Source of the DNA: Candidatus Methanofastidiosia archaeon
GTDB taxonomy: Archaea > Methanobacteriota_B > Thermococci > Methanofastidiosales > NM3
Assembly: GCA_020854925.1 (NCBI GenBank)
Contig: JAHKLV010000136.1
Span: forward strand, 1 to 5,279
DNA: 5,279 bases
Direction: 5' to 3'
Shown here: positions 1 through 4,679 of the stretch, one piece after another
How the letters are laid out: each line of letters begins with the position of its first letter
Numbering within the stretch: the first letter of the stretch is position 1
Program-made: the position numbers and the translations under genes
The notes under the pieces: model-generated
What the model was told of the DNA's origin: nothing
What the model saw: the letters and a program-made list of their open reading frames with translations, nothing else
The model's database searches: none

Positions 1-545
1 CCCTCCAGCATGGCATCGACGTGCAGCGCCGTGCAGCAGTCCTCCGCGATGTCGGCAAGGACCGTTCCGGGAAGGACGTTGCCGCGCACCTTGAGAATGG
101 TGGGTATGGACCGCTCCACCGAAAGCGCCTCGAGAATCTCGCGGATACGCTCCGGCCGGGAAAGGAGCGCCTGCCCCGCGCCGACCTGCAGCATCTCCGG
201 CTGACGGCAGTGGGCATCGATCTCCACGATGCCGCCGCACTCGTCCACACGCTCGGCTGCTTCCACGTATCCCTCAAGCGTCGCCGAACGGATGTTCACG
301 GCCACACGTGCCCCGCATCCGTCAAGGACGTCCAAGGCATCCCGTATAAACGCGCCACAATCGTCAAAAAGAAACTCGCTCCTGCCCCTGCGCGCCATGG
401 CGGCGCTCTGTTCCTGCGTAGCAGCGTCGACGCTGATGCCGCCGACGGTGACCATGCCAACACCGAAGTCAGCAACGGTCTTGCAAAACATGCCAGTGTT
501 CCGGCCTGCATAGGCAGCCAGAACGGACGGGTGACGCAGGTGCAT
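1..545 (-). CDS. Archaeal nifR3-related (Dus-like) TIM-barrel FMN protein, 3' end cut by window edge
   Basis: The first 181 codons are present; the C-terminus lies beyond the left edge. The sequence reads as a flavin-type TIM barrel related to tRNA-dihydrouridine synthases, of the short archaeal class often named nifR3-related or archaeal FMN-binding. The N-terminus VLAAYAGRNTGMFCKTVADF fits the first strand and helix of that fold. The segment EIDAHCRQPEM (108-118) followed by GAGQALLSRP (122-131) aligns without gaps with the Dus pattern DINxGCP...AGSALL, placing Cys113 at the catalytic cysteine. ILKVR (150-154) matches the Dus strand carrying a conserved Lys, here Lys152. The phosphate-binding glycines of FMN are expected later and cannot be seen. 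The ATG at 545 follows the cofD stop by four bases and has GGGGTAATC just upstream as a possible ribosome site. It is probably cotranscribed with cofD. The fold is well supported; the substrate is unknown. Confidence 0.85.
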   Translation of the reverse strand, partial: MHLRHPSVLAAYAGRNTGMFCKTVADFGVGMVTVGGISVDAATQEQSAAMARRGRSEFLFDDCGAFIRDALDVLDGCGARVAVNIRSATLEGYVEAAERVDECGGIVEIDAHCRQPEMLQVGAGQALLSRPERIREILEALSVERSIPTILKVRGNVLPGTVLADIAEDCCTALHVDAMLE

Positions 546-549
546 GAGA

Positions 550-1467
550 TTACCCCAGGATGTCCCTGATATACTCCCCAAGGCGGTTCTGTGTATATAA
601 ATCTTTCATGCCGATATCCGTAACGTGGACCACAAATCCGCGTCCCTCGAGCTCCCGCGCCCGGTCGGCGTCGGCCCGGTCGATGACCAGTTCATCGGCG
701 ATGCCCGCATAGCGGTCCGCAAGCCCCCCGACATCGGGCGCGAGGCCGATGCCGCGCATGAGGGCGTCGGCGGGCCCGCTAAAGGCTCCAGGGCCACGGA
801 AGGGGCTTACCGCGATGACCCGCCGCCCCTCCAGGCGCGAGCGGATGCCGGGAACAGAAAGGATGGGCCCAAGCGACGTAACGGGATTCGAGGGGCCGAG
901 TATGACGGCGCGTGCCCGCTCAAGCGCCCGCGACACCGCGGCGCACGGCACGGCGTCGGCGCATCCCCGGTACGCCACGCCCGTAACGGCGGGCCGCGCC
1001 CGGTCCCTGACCCAGTACTCATGAAACGACAGCTCCCCCTGTTCCGTATGGATGCGGGTGGTGACGGGGTCGTCCGACATGGGCGCCACCGGCACCGCCA
1101 CACCGAGGCGTTCGCACAGCTCCGCGGTCACGACGGAGAGCGGCGCACCCTGGCCCAGGCGCACGGTGCGGTACAGCTTTGTCGCGCGGTCGCGGTCCCC
1201 CATGCGCAGGAGCTCGCGGTACCCCAGGCGCACCATGGCCTCGTGGGTGACAAAGCTGTCCCCCTCGATACCGTACCAGCGCTCACGGTCGATGATGCCC
1301 GCGCAGGCGTAGAGCACGGAGTCGATGTCTGGAGACAGGTACGTCCCGCTCACCCACGTGTCCTCGCCGGTGTTGACGACGACAAAGAGGTCTTCGGGGG
1401 AAAGGCACGAGCAGAGCCCCTGAAGAAGCTTGGGCGTCCCCGTGCCGCCGGAAAGCACCGCGTACAT
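550..1467 (-). CDS. cofD: 2-phospho-L-lactate transferase CofD (coenzyme F420 biosynthesis)
   Basis: CofD transfers the 2-phospholactyl group from the activated guanylyl intermediate (LPPG) to the deazaflavin FO, giving F420-0 in the cytoplasm. The 305-residue product has the usual family length and motifs: GGTGTPKLL (7-15) for nucleotide binding, NTGED (32-36), SPDIDSVLY (45-53), MSDDPVTTRI (130-139), GPSNPVTSLGPIL (191-203) and the SGPADALMRG region (230-239). The frame stays open upstream to an ATG at 1533, with another ATG at 1506. I chose ATG 1467 because known CofD proteins begin within a few residues of LSGGTGTPK, and because a TATA-like box (1491-1499) lies about 27 bases before it, which puts the transcription start almost on this ATG. 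A near-match to a ribosome site before ATG 1506 keeps that alternative alive. The gene is divergent from the zinc-ribbon/coaD pair and followed by the TIM-barrel gene. Confidence 0.96.
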   Translation of the reverse strand: MYAVLSGGTGTPKLLQGLCSCLSPEDLFVVVNTGEDTWVSGTYLSPDIDSVLYACAGIIDRERWYGIEGDSFVTHEAMVRLGYRELLRMGDRDRATKLYRTVRLGQGAPLSVVTAELCERLGVAVPVAPMSDDPVTTRIHTEQGELSFHEYWVRDRARPAVTGVAYRGCADAVPCAAVSRALERARAVILGPSNPVTSLGPILSVPGIRSRLEGRRVIAVSPFRGPGAFSGPADALMRGIGLAPDVGGLADRYAGIADELVIDRADADRARELEGRGFVVHVTDIGMKDLYTQNRLGEYIRDILG

Positions 1468-1490
1468 GGTCCCGGAAAAGCCGGACAGGC

Positions 1491-1499
1491 ATAAATATG
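1491..1499 (-). promoter_or_regulatory. TATA-like box for cofD
   Basis: The minus strand reads CATATTTAT inside otherwise GC-rich DNA. Its centre is about 27 bases before the cofD ATG at 1467, the normal archaeal TATA-to-start distance, so the message would be leaderless or nearly so. No purine-rich ribosome site lies before that ATG, which agrees. The motif falls within the reading frame of the longer cofD starts, which counts against them. Confidence 0.55.
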
Positions 1500-1532
1500 T
1501 TGTCATAGGATGACCGAGACGGCGCCGCAACA

Positions 1533-1540
1533 CTTATTAA
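1533..1540 (+). promoter_or_regulatory. TATA-like box for the zinc-ribbon/coaD operon
   Basis: CTTATTAA sits in the divergent region, with its centre about 26 bases before the ATG at 1563. This predicts transcription starting at or next to that ATG. It is roughly 40 bases from the opposite-facing cofD box, so the two promoters occupy adjacent DNA. This is inferred from motif and spacing only. Confidence 0.5.
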
Positions 1541-1562
1541 GCGGATGCAATGAGCGTAAGGC

Positions 1563-1739
1563 ATGAACGACATCGTCGTCTGCCCGAAATGCGGCTTCAG
1601 ATTCTCGCGCTCCTACTCGCGCATCACCATGTGCAACGGGTGCCCGCACTCCATCGGCCACTGCGCCAACGTGAAGTGCCCCCGGTGCGAGCACGAGTTC
1701 TCCCCCTTCGACCGGCAGCATCCCCCCTTCAAGGAGTAG
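1563..1739 (+). CDS. Small CPxCG zinc-ribbon protein (58 aa)
   Basis: The product has 58 residues and seven cysteines: C7-x2-C10, C24-x2-C27, C34 and C39-x2-C42, with His29 and His33 nearby. The two CPxC knuckles (CPKCGF at 7-12 and CPRCEHEF at 39-46) look like the halves of a zinc ribbon, and the middle CNGCPHS...C resembles a CxGCPxSxxC insert that I recall from small cysteine-rich proteins of anaerobes and methanogens, some of them near ferrous-iron transport genes. That resemblance is from memory and no function is claimed. There is no signal peptide or membrane segment. The start is supported by the TATA-like box about 26 bases upstream. Its stop is seven bases before the coaD ATG, and its last codons carry the coaD ribosome site, so the two genes are very likely cotranscribed and possibly translationally coupled. 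It is short enough to be missed by length cut-offs. Confidence 0.82.
   Translation: MNDIVVCPKCGFRFSRSYSRITMCNGCPHSIGHCANVKCPRCEHEFSPFDRQHPPFKE
1731..1736 (+). promoter_or_regulatory. Ribosome binding site of coaD within the end of the zinc-ribbon gene
   Basis: AAGGAG overlaps the last codons of the zinc-ribbon gene, immediately before its TAG, and lies about ten bases before the coaD ATG at 1747. It fits pairing with the archaeal 16S rRNA 3' end and fixes the coaD start, suggesting coupled translation of the pair. Confidence 0.6.
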
Positions 1740-1746
1740 GCACACC

Positions 1747-2199
1747 ATGGGCACCATCATCGCCTCAGGGACCTTTGACCATCTCCACGACGGGCACCGG
1801 CGCTTCCTCGGGGCGGCCGCGGCGTACGGCCGCGTGCTTGTCGGCCTCAGCGACGGCCCGCTCCTGGCGGCAAAAAGCTGCGCCGCCTATCTCCAACCCT
1901 ACGAGGAGCGAAGGCATGCCATCGTCTCGTTCTTCGAGGACGAGGGTCTGCGCGAGGGGTGCGACTTCGAGATACGAAGGATCACCACGCCTCTCGGGTT
2001 TGCGTGCGAGGAGCGGGACGCCGACGCCATCCTCGTCACCGAGGAAAACGACGCCACCGCATGCGAGATAAACGACGAGCGCAAGCGGCGCGGCCTTTCT
2101 CCCCTCTTTGTCCTCTCCTGCCGGCTTGTCAGGGACGGCGAGGGGAAGGTTTCGTCGTCGAGGGTCCGGTCCCGTCTCGCTTCCGAAACAGGGCCATGA
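1747..2199 (+). CDS. coaD: Phosphopantetheine adenylyltransferase, archaeal type
   Basis: This enzyme makes dephospho-CoA from 4'-phosphopantetheine and ATP, the penultimate step of CoA synthesis. The 150-residue product is a complete single-domain nucleotidyltransferase. GTFDHLHDGH (8-17) contains the HxGH signature at 14-17. VTEENDATACEIND (97-110) followed by a conserved Arg-rich stretch matches the archaeal pattern around the pantetheine site. GKVSSSRVR (133-141) is the C-terminal ISSTxxR-type motif, with Ser in place of the usual Thr. It begins seven bases after the zinc-ribbon stop with a clear ribosome site. The last 71 bases overlap the convergent methyltransferase gene; the SSSRVR motif lies inside the overlap, so the reading frame there is under constraint. 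The archaeal-type gene is sometimes named differently from bacterial coaD. Confidence 0.93.
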   Translation: MGTIIASGTFDHLHDGHRRFLGAAAAYGRVLVGLSDGPLLAAKSCAAYLQPYEERRHAIVSFFEDEGLREGCDFEIRRITTPLGFACEERDADAILVTEENDATACEINDERKRRGLSPLFVLSCRLVRDGEGKVSSSRVRSRLASETGP

Positions 2200-3100
2200 A
2201 CATGCCAGATGTGTCTGACTCGTGGGGATGCACTCTTCCCGCCAGCGCCACCTTCTCGGAAAGCCGCATGCCCAGCGGGCGCGTGAATCCCGGGGCGATG
2301 GTGACAAAGGAGGGTGCCAGGGGCACGATCTCCACGGGGAGTGACTCCAGCGCCCAGTGGGCGACACACTCGTTTTCCTCCGGTTCGAGCGAGCAGGTGG
2401 CATAGAGGACGCGGCCCCCGGGCCGCAGGGCGCGCACTGCCGCCGCAAGAAGCCCCTTTTGGACACCCTGCATGAACACGACGTCCTCGAAGGTGCGCGA
2501 AGCCTTTCTCGTCGGGTCCTTGCGGATGGTGCCGCTGCCCGTGCAGGGCGCGTCAAGGAGCACCGCGTCAGGCACGGTGCCGGGCGAGAAGGTGCGGGCG
2601 TCCTGGCGCAGGACCACGGTGTTGGTGCACCCGAGGCGTGCCACGTTGTTCTGCAGCGCCGAGAGCTTTGCTTCGGCGACATCCGTGGCGATGATCACGC
2701 CGGTGTTTTCCATGAGCTGCGACAGGTGCGTGGCCTTGCCGCCGGGAGCGGCGCACATGTCCCAGACCACCGTATCGCGACTAGGTGAGAGCTGTGGCGC
2801 GACGGCCATCTCGGCCACCCCCTGGAGGTAAAAGTGCCCCATGAGATGCTCGGGCATGGACGACAGGGCAAAGGGCGCGTGCCTGATGCGCGCGCCCACG
2901 CCGCCGAGAGGCGTGTAGGAGATGCCCTTCTCCTCGAAGCGGGCGCAGACCGAGCGGGCATCGGTGCGCAGGGTGTTGAATCGCACGGCGGGCTCGAGGG
3001 GACGGTCCATGCAGTCGAAAAAGGCGTCCGCCGCCGGGCCGTACAGCCGCTCGTACCGCTCACGCGCCCACGGGGCGTACCCCCTGCCTCCCGCCACCAT
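2129..3100 (-). CDS. NOL1/NOP2/Sun-family RNA (cytosine-5) methyltransferase
   Basis: This is an SAM-dependent RNA m5C methyltransferase, probably acting on tRNA in the manner of archaeal Trm4-like proteins; the exact target base cannot be read from sequence. With the ATG at 3100 it has 323 residues. VRFNTLRT (39-46) is the N-terminal RNA-binding signature. DMCAAPGGK (114-122) is the SAM-binding motif I and ATD (138-140) the acidic motif II. LLDAPCTGSG (181-190) carries the PC-motif Cys186, and YATCSLEPEENE (233-244) carries the TC-motif Cys236; both family cysteines are present. HPHESDTSGMFMALFRK (291-307) is the usual end of the domain, followed by a 16-residue tail. No PUA domain is attached. 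The frame extends upstream to a TTG at 3115, but ATG 3100 is preferred. It lies 30 bases after the 91-residue gene and overlaps coaD by 71 bases tail to tail. Confidence 0.93.
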   Translation of the reverse strand: MVAGGRGYAPWARERYERLYGPAADAFFDCMDRPLEPAVRFNTLRTDARSVCARFEEKGISYTPLGGVGARIRHAPFALSSMPEHLMGHFYLQGVAEMAVAPQLSPSRDTVVWDMCAAPGGKATHLSQLMENTGVIIATDVAEAKLSALQNNVARLGCTNTVVLRQDARTFSPGTVPDAVLLDAPCTGSGTIRKDPTRKASRTFEDVVFMQGVQKGLLAAAVRALRPGGRVLYATCSLEPEENECVAHWALESLPVEIVPLAPSFVTIAPGFTRPLGMRLSEKVALAGRVHPHESDTSGMFMALFRKRDGTGPSTTKPSPRRP

Positions 3101-3130
3101 GCGATGCACGACCAAAAAAGGGATGGGCGC

Positions 3131-3406
3131 CTACCCGGTGCAGGTGCCGGCGCGCTCCAGACCCCCCTGCTCCACACAGGAGGGGACCTCCATCTCGCCA
3201 AGCGCCTTGGCAAGCTTGGACGGGCTGAGCTTGAAGTATTTGCAGTATTTCGTTATGGCGTCCTGCTGCCGCCGGAAGGGTGTGGCAAAATAGACGCTGC
3301 GTAGGAGGTAGTCCACCGACTCCTCGCACAGCTTCGTGTGCTCCCTGTTGCATATCTTGCAGGCGCTGAATCGCTCCACGACCAGCTGGATATCGTCATC
3401 TGTCAT
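3131..3406 (-). CDS. Uncharacterised small cysteine-containing protein (91 aa)
   Basis: I do not recognise this family. The product is soluble, charged and probably mostly helical, with cysteines at 16, 19, 27, 55, 77 and 89. The N-terminal C16-x2-C19-x7-C27 could bind metal, perhaps with His23, but this is speculative. The core from about residue 30 to 72 (DYLLRSVYFATPF ... YCKYFKLSPSKLAKALGEME) looks like a compact helical domain; the last 18 residues look unstructured. It sits between radB and the RNA methyltransferase gene on the same strand. An in-frame ATG at 3418 would add four residues, but the TATA-like box at 3431-3441 is too close to it, and GGTGA at 3416-3412 is a plausible ribosome site for ATG 3406. 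A real gene is favoured by its own promoter, its fit between neighbours and a frame that fills the gap. Confidence 0.75.
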   Translation of the reverse strand: MTDDDIQLVVERFSACKICNREHTKLCEESVDYLLRSVYFATPFRRQQDAITKYCKYFKLSPSKLAKALGEMEVPSCVEQGGLERAGTCTG

Positions 3407-3430
3407 ATTGCTCACCATTATTCATTACCA

Positions 3431-3441
3431 ATATATAAAAA
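3431..3441 (-). promoter_or_regulatory. TATA box for the 91-aa gene and methyltransferase gene
   Basis: The minus strand reads TTTTTATATAT, the best match to the archaeal TATA consensus in the window. It lies in the short gap after the radB stop (3444). Its centre is about 29 bases before the ATG at 3406, so transcription should start close to that codon and downstream of the alternative ATG at 3418. The same T-run may help end the radB transcript. The methyltransferase gene has no TATA-like box of its own and probably depends on this one. Confidence 0.65.
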
Positions 3442-3443
3442 TT

Positions 3444-4115
3444 TTACTCATCAACACCCATGCCCGCGTCGGAGAGGGCGACGTAGCAGCTGCGCCCCTC
3501 GGGAAGGTAGGGGTGGCGGACAAGCACCGCCTTTCGCCGCGAGGCGCCGGTCTTTTCCAGCGAGACGATGACCTTTGACCAGTACTTGAGCGTATGGCCT
3601 CCCACCGGCACCTGCACATCCCGTGAAAAGTCCTCGTACACGTGGTTCGTGATGACGACCGGTATGCCCCGCTCGCGGGCAACGCGCGAGAGGAGGAGGA
3701 GCTGGAGGCTCAGGTCGCAGACGAGCTCGCTGCGGCGCTCCATATCGGGTGCGTCGACCTTGTAAAGGGCGACAAAGGAATCGAAGGCGATGAGGCCGAC
3801 ATCGCCGCCCAGGTCCGAAGCGAGCGAACGGACAAGCGCCGTCTGCTCGTCGAGCGAGCCGGGACGGTAGACCTGGATGTCGGGAAGGCACGAGGCACCT
3901 CCTATCTGGCGGGCGCGTTCGGGGGAAAACCCCCCCTCTGTGTCGATGTACGCGGTCTTCTTCCCCTCCCGGGATACCGCCGCGGCAGCCTGGATGCAGT
4001 ACGTGGACTTGCCTGTGGCAAACTCCCCGTACAGCTGGGTTATCAGCCCTTCCTGCAGCCCGTCCGTAAGGCGGTCAAGGGGTCCGGCGTTGATGCGCAT
4101 GGGATCATCCGACAT
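3444..4115 (-). CDS. radB: DNA repair and recombination protein RadB
   Basis: RadB is the euryarchaeal RecA/RadA paralogue consisting mainly of the ATPase core; it is thought to assist RadA in recombinational repair. The 223-residue product has the family length. ITQLYGEFATGKST (25-38) contains the Walker A motif, VGLIAFDS (106-113) is Walker B, ITNHVYED (155-162) and GGHTLKYWSKVIVSLEK (172-188) are the conserved C-terminal core strands. The N-terminal DNA-binding domain of RadA is absent, as expected for RadB. The start is uncertain: ATG 4115 fits a leaderless message from the TATA-like box at 4135-4143, whereas ATG 4100 gives MRINAGPLDRL, closer to the usual RadB beginning, and has GGATGATC just upstream. 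The loop usually written LLGGG is here LTDGL, a mild divergence. It is flanked by the RDD gene upstream and the 91-residue gene downstream on the same strand. Confidence 0.93.
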   Translation of the reverse strand: MSDDPMRINAGPLDRLTDGLQEGLITQLYGEFATGKSTYCIQAAAAVSREGKKTAYIDTEGGFSPERARQIGGASCLPDIQVYRPGSLDEQTALVRSLASDLGGDVGLIAFDSFVALYKVDAPDMERRSELVCDLSLQLLLLSRVARERGIPVVITNHVYEDFSRDVQVPVGGHTLKYWSKVIVSLEKTGASRRKAVLVRHPYLPEGRSCYVALSDAGMGVDE

Positions 4116-4134
4116 GCATCCCTGGCCCCTTGCT

Positions 4135-4143
4135 CATAAAAAG
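4135..4143 (-). promoter_or_regulatory. TATA-like box for radB
   Basis: The minus strand reads CTTTTTATG, with its centre about 24 bases before ATG 4115 and 39 before ATG 4100. Spacing allows a leaderless message from 4115 or a leader of about 12 bases for 4100. The T-run also follows the hairpin at 4153-4168 and may serve as a stop signal for the RDD transcript. The match is moderate. Confidence 0.4.
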
Positions 4144-4152
4144 GTAGTGGAA

Positions 4153-4168
4153 GGGGGAGTGCACCCCC
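4153..4168 (-). terminator. GC hairpin with downstream T-run after the RDD gene
   Basis: On the minus strand GGGGG and CCCCC flank the six-base loop TGCACT, starting four bases after the RDD stop codon at 4173. A T5 run follows about ten bases later (4142-4138). The arrangement fits a transcription end for the RDD gene, although archaeal termination relies more on the T-run than on the hairpin, and the spacing is longer than in bacterial intrinsic terminators. Confidence 0.4.
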
Positions 4169-4172
4169 GTCC

Positions 4173-4580
4173 CTATGTCCGTATGACGACGGAGCCTGCC
4201 ACCATGTCCCCGAGGCGCTGGCGCTCGCGGGTGACGATGACGAGGATGATGCCGAGGATGTAGAGCGTCGGGAGGCTGTCCACGATGCGCAGGAGGCTCC
4301 GCACCAAGGCCTGTGCATAGGAGAGGTCGGACCCGTCGGCGGAGATGACCCTGATGTTCATGAATCGCTTGCCGATGGTCTGGCCGGACGACCCCTCAAG
4401 GAACGTGAAGTAGACAAGCCAGAGGACCCACTGCACGCCCATGATGGCAAACACGGCCCCCGTGGACATGGAGGTGCTCAGCACCCCGGCAAAAATAAGC
4501 ACTACCAAGGCAACACCAATAATAATCTGGTCGATGATGAGCGCGACGGCGCGCTGCACGAGTCCTGCATAATCTTCCAT
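4173..4580 (-). CDS. RDD-family integral membrane protein (135 aa)
   Basis: The product is a small membrane protein of the RDD family, named for conserved Arg and Asp residues; members have been linked to transport or membrane stress, but the role of this one is unknown. The signature residues are present: R10 and D17 in the first membrane segment (about 11-34), GQTIGKR (66-72) after the second segment (about 42-62), R98-x2-D101 at the start of a third hydrophobic stretch (about 98-117), and RQRLGDMVAGSVVI (120-133) at the C-terminus. The frame is open to an ATG at 4613, but that codon lies too near the TATA-like box at 4621-4632. ATG 4580 has a good ribosome site, GGTGG at 4589-4585, and gives the family-typical start just before the first membrane segment. 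Neighbours give no clear functional hint. Confidence 0.88.
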   Translation of the reverse strand: MEDYAGLVQRAVALIIDQIIIGVALVVLIFAGVLSTSMSTGAVFAIMGVQWVLWLVYFTFLEGSSGQTIGKRFMNIRVISADGSDLSYAQALVRSLLRIVDSLPTLYILGIILVIVTRERQRLGDMVAGSVVIRT

Positions 4581-4584
4581 ACTA

Positions 4585-4589
4585 CCACC
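4585..4589 (-). promoter_or_regulatory. Ribosome binding site deciding the RDD gene start
   Basis: The minus strand reads GGTGG four bases before ATG 4580. Together with the predicted transcription start near 4600 this gives a leader of about 20 bases and selects this ATG over the upstream ones at 4607 and 4613. Confidence 0.5.
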
Positions 4590-4620
4590 ATGTGATGCTG
4601 ATACCATTGGCAAAAAGGGA

Positions 4621-4632
4621 GTTAATATATGT
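4621..4632 (-). promoter_or_regulatory. TATA-like box for the RDD gene
   Basis: The minus strand reads ACATATATTAAC in the gap after the yggS stop. A start site near 4600 is expected from the usual 26-27 base spacing. It implies that the RDD gene can be transcribed independently of yggS. Confidence 0.55.
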
Positions 4633-4634
4633 TA

Positions 4635-4651
4635 CGGGCAAGAACGGCCCG
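4635..4651 (-). terminator. Weak hairpin downstream of yggS, possible transcript end
   Basis: On the minus strand CGGGC and GCCCG flank a seven-base loop, about 29 bases after the yggS stop. It overlaps a second possible small hairpin at 4647-4657 (GCCC-TGC-GGGC). The DNA downstream is AT-rich, but no T-run follows directly, so this is only a candidate. Confidence 0.25.
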
Positions 4652-4679
4652 CAGGGCTCATCGTACGGCGCTGGTATGC

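Noticed and set aside
625..1494. Long plus-strand open frame opposite cofD
   Set aside because: It is antisense to a clear CofD protein, is rich in Arg, Gly, Pro and Ala as expected from the complement of GC-rich codons, and shows no motif.
1765..2682. Minus-strand 305-codon open frame spanning coaD and the methyltransferase gene
   Set aside because: It is out of frame with the methyltransferase and antisense to coaD, both of which carry family motifs; its product is low-complexity Arg, Pro and Ser.
3101..3115. TTG start at 3115 for the RNA methyltransferase
   Set aside because: It is a rare start codon with no ribosome site, next to a T6 run; ATG 3100 gives a family-like N-terminus.
3111..3153. 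Hairpin (GCGCC at 3153-3149 with GGCGC at 3131-3127) plus T6 run as a terminator before the methyltransferase gene
   Set aside because: The stem includes the stop codon region, the loop is 17 bases, and the methyltransferase gene would then lack a promoter. Read-through from the 91-residue gene is simpler.
3336..3578. Plus-strand open frames across the radB/91-aa gene junction
   Set aside because: They are antisense to two supported genes, lack a promoter or ribosome site, and have no recognisable motif.
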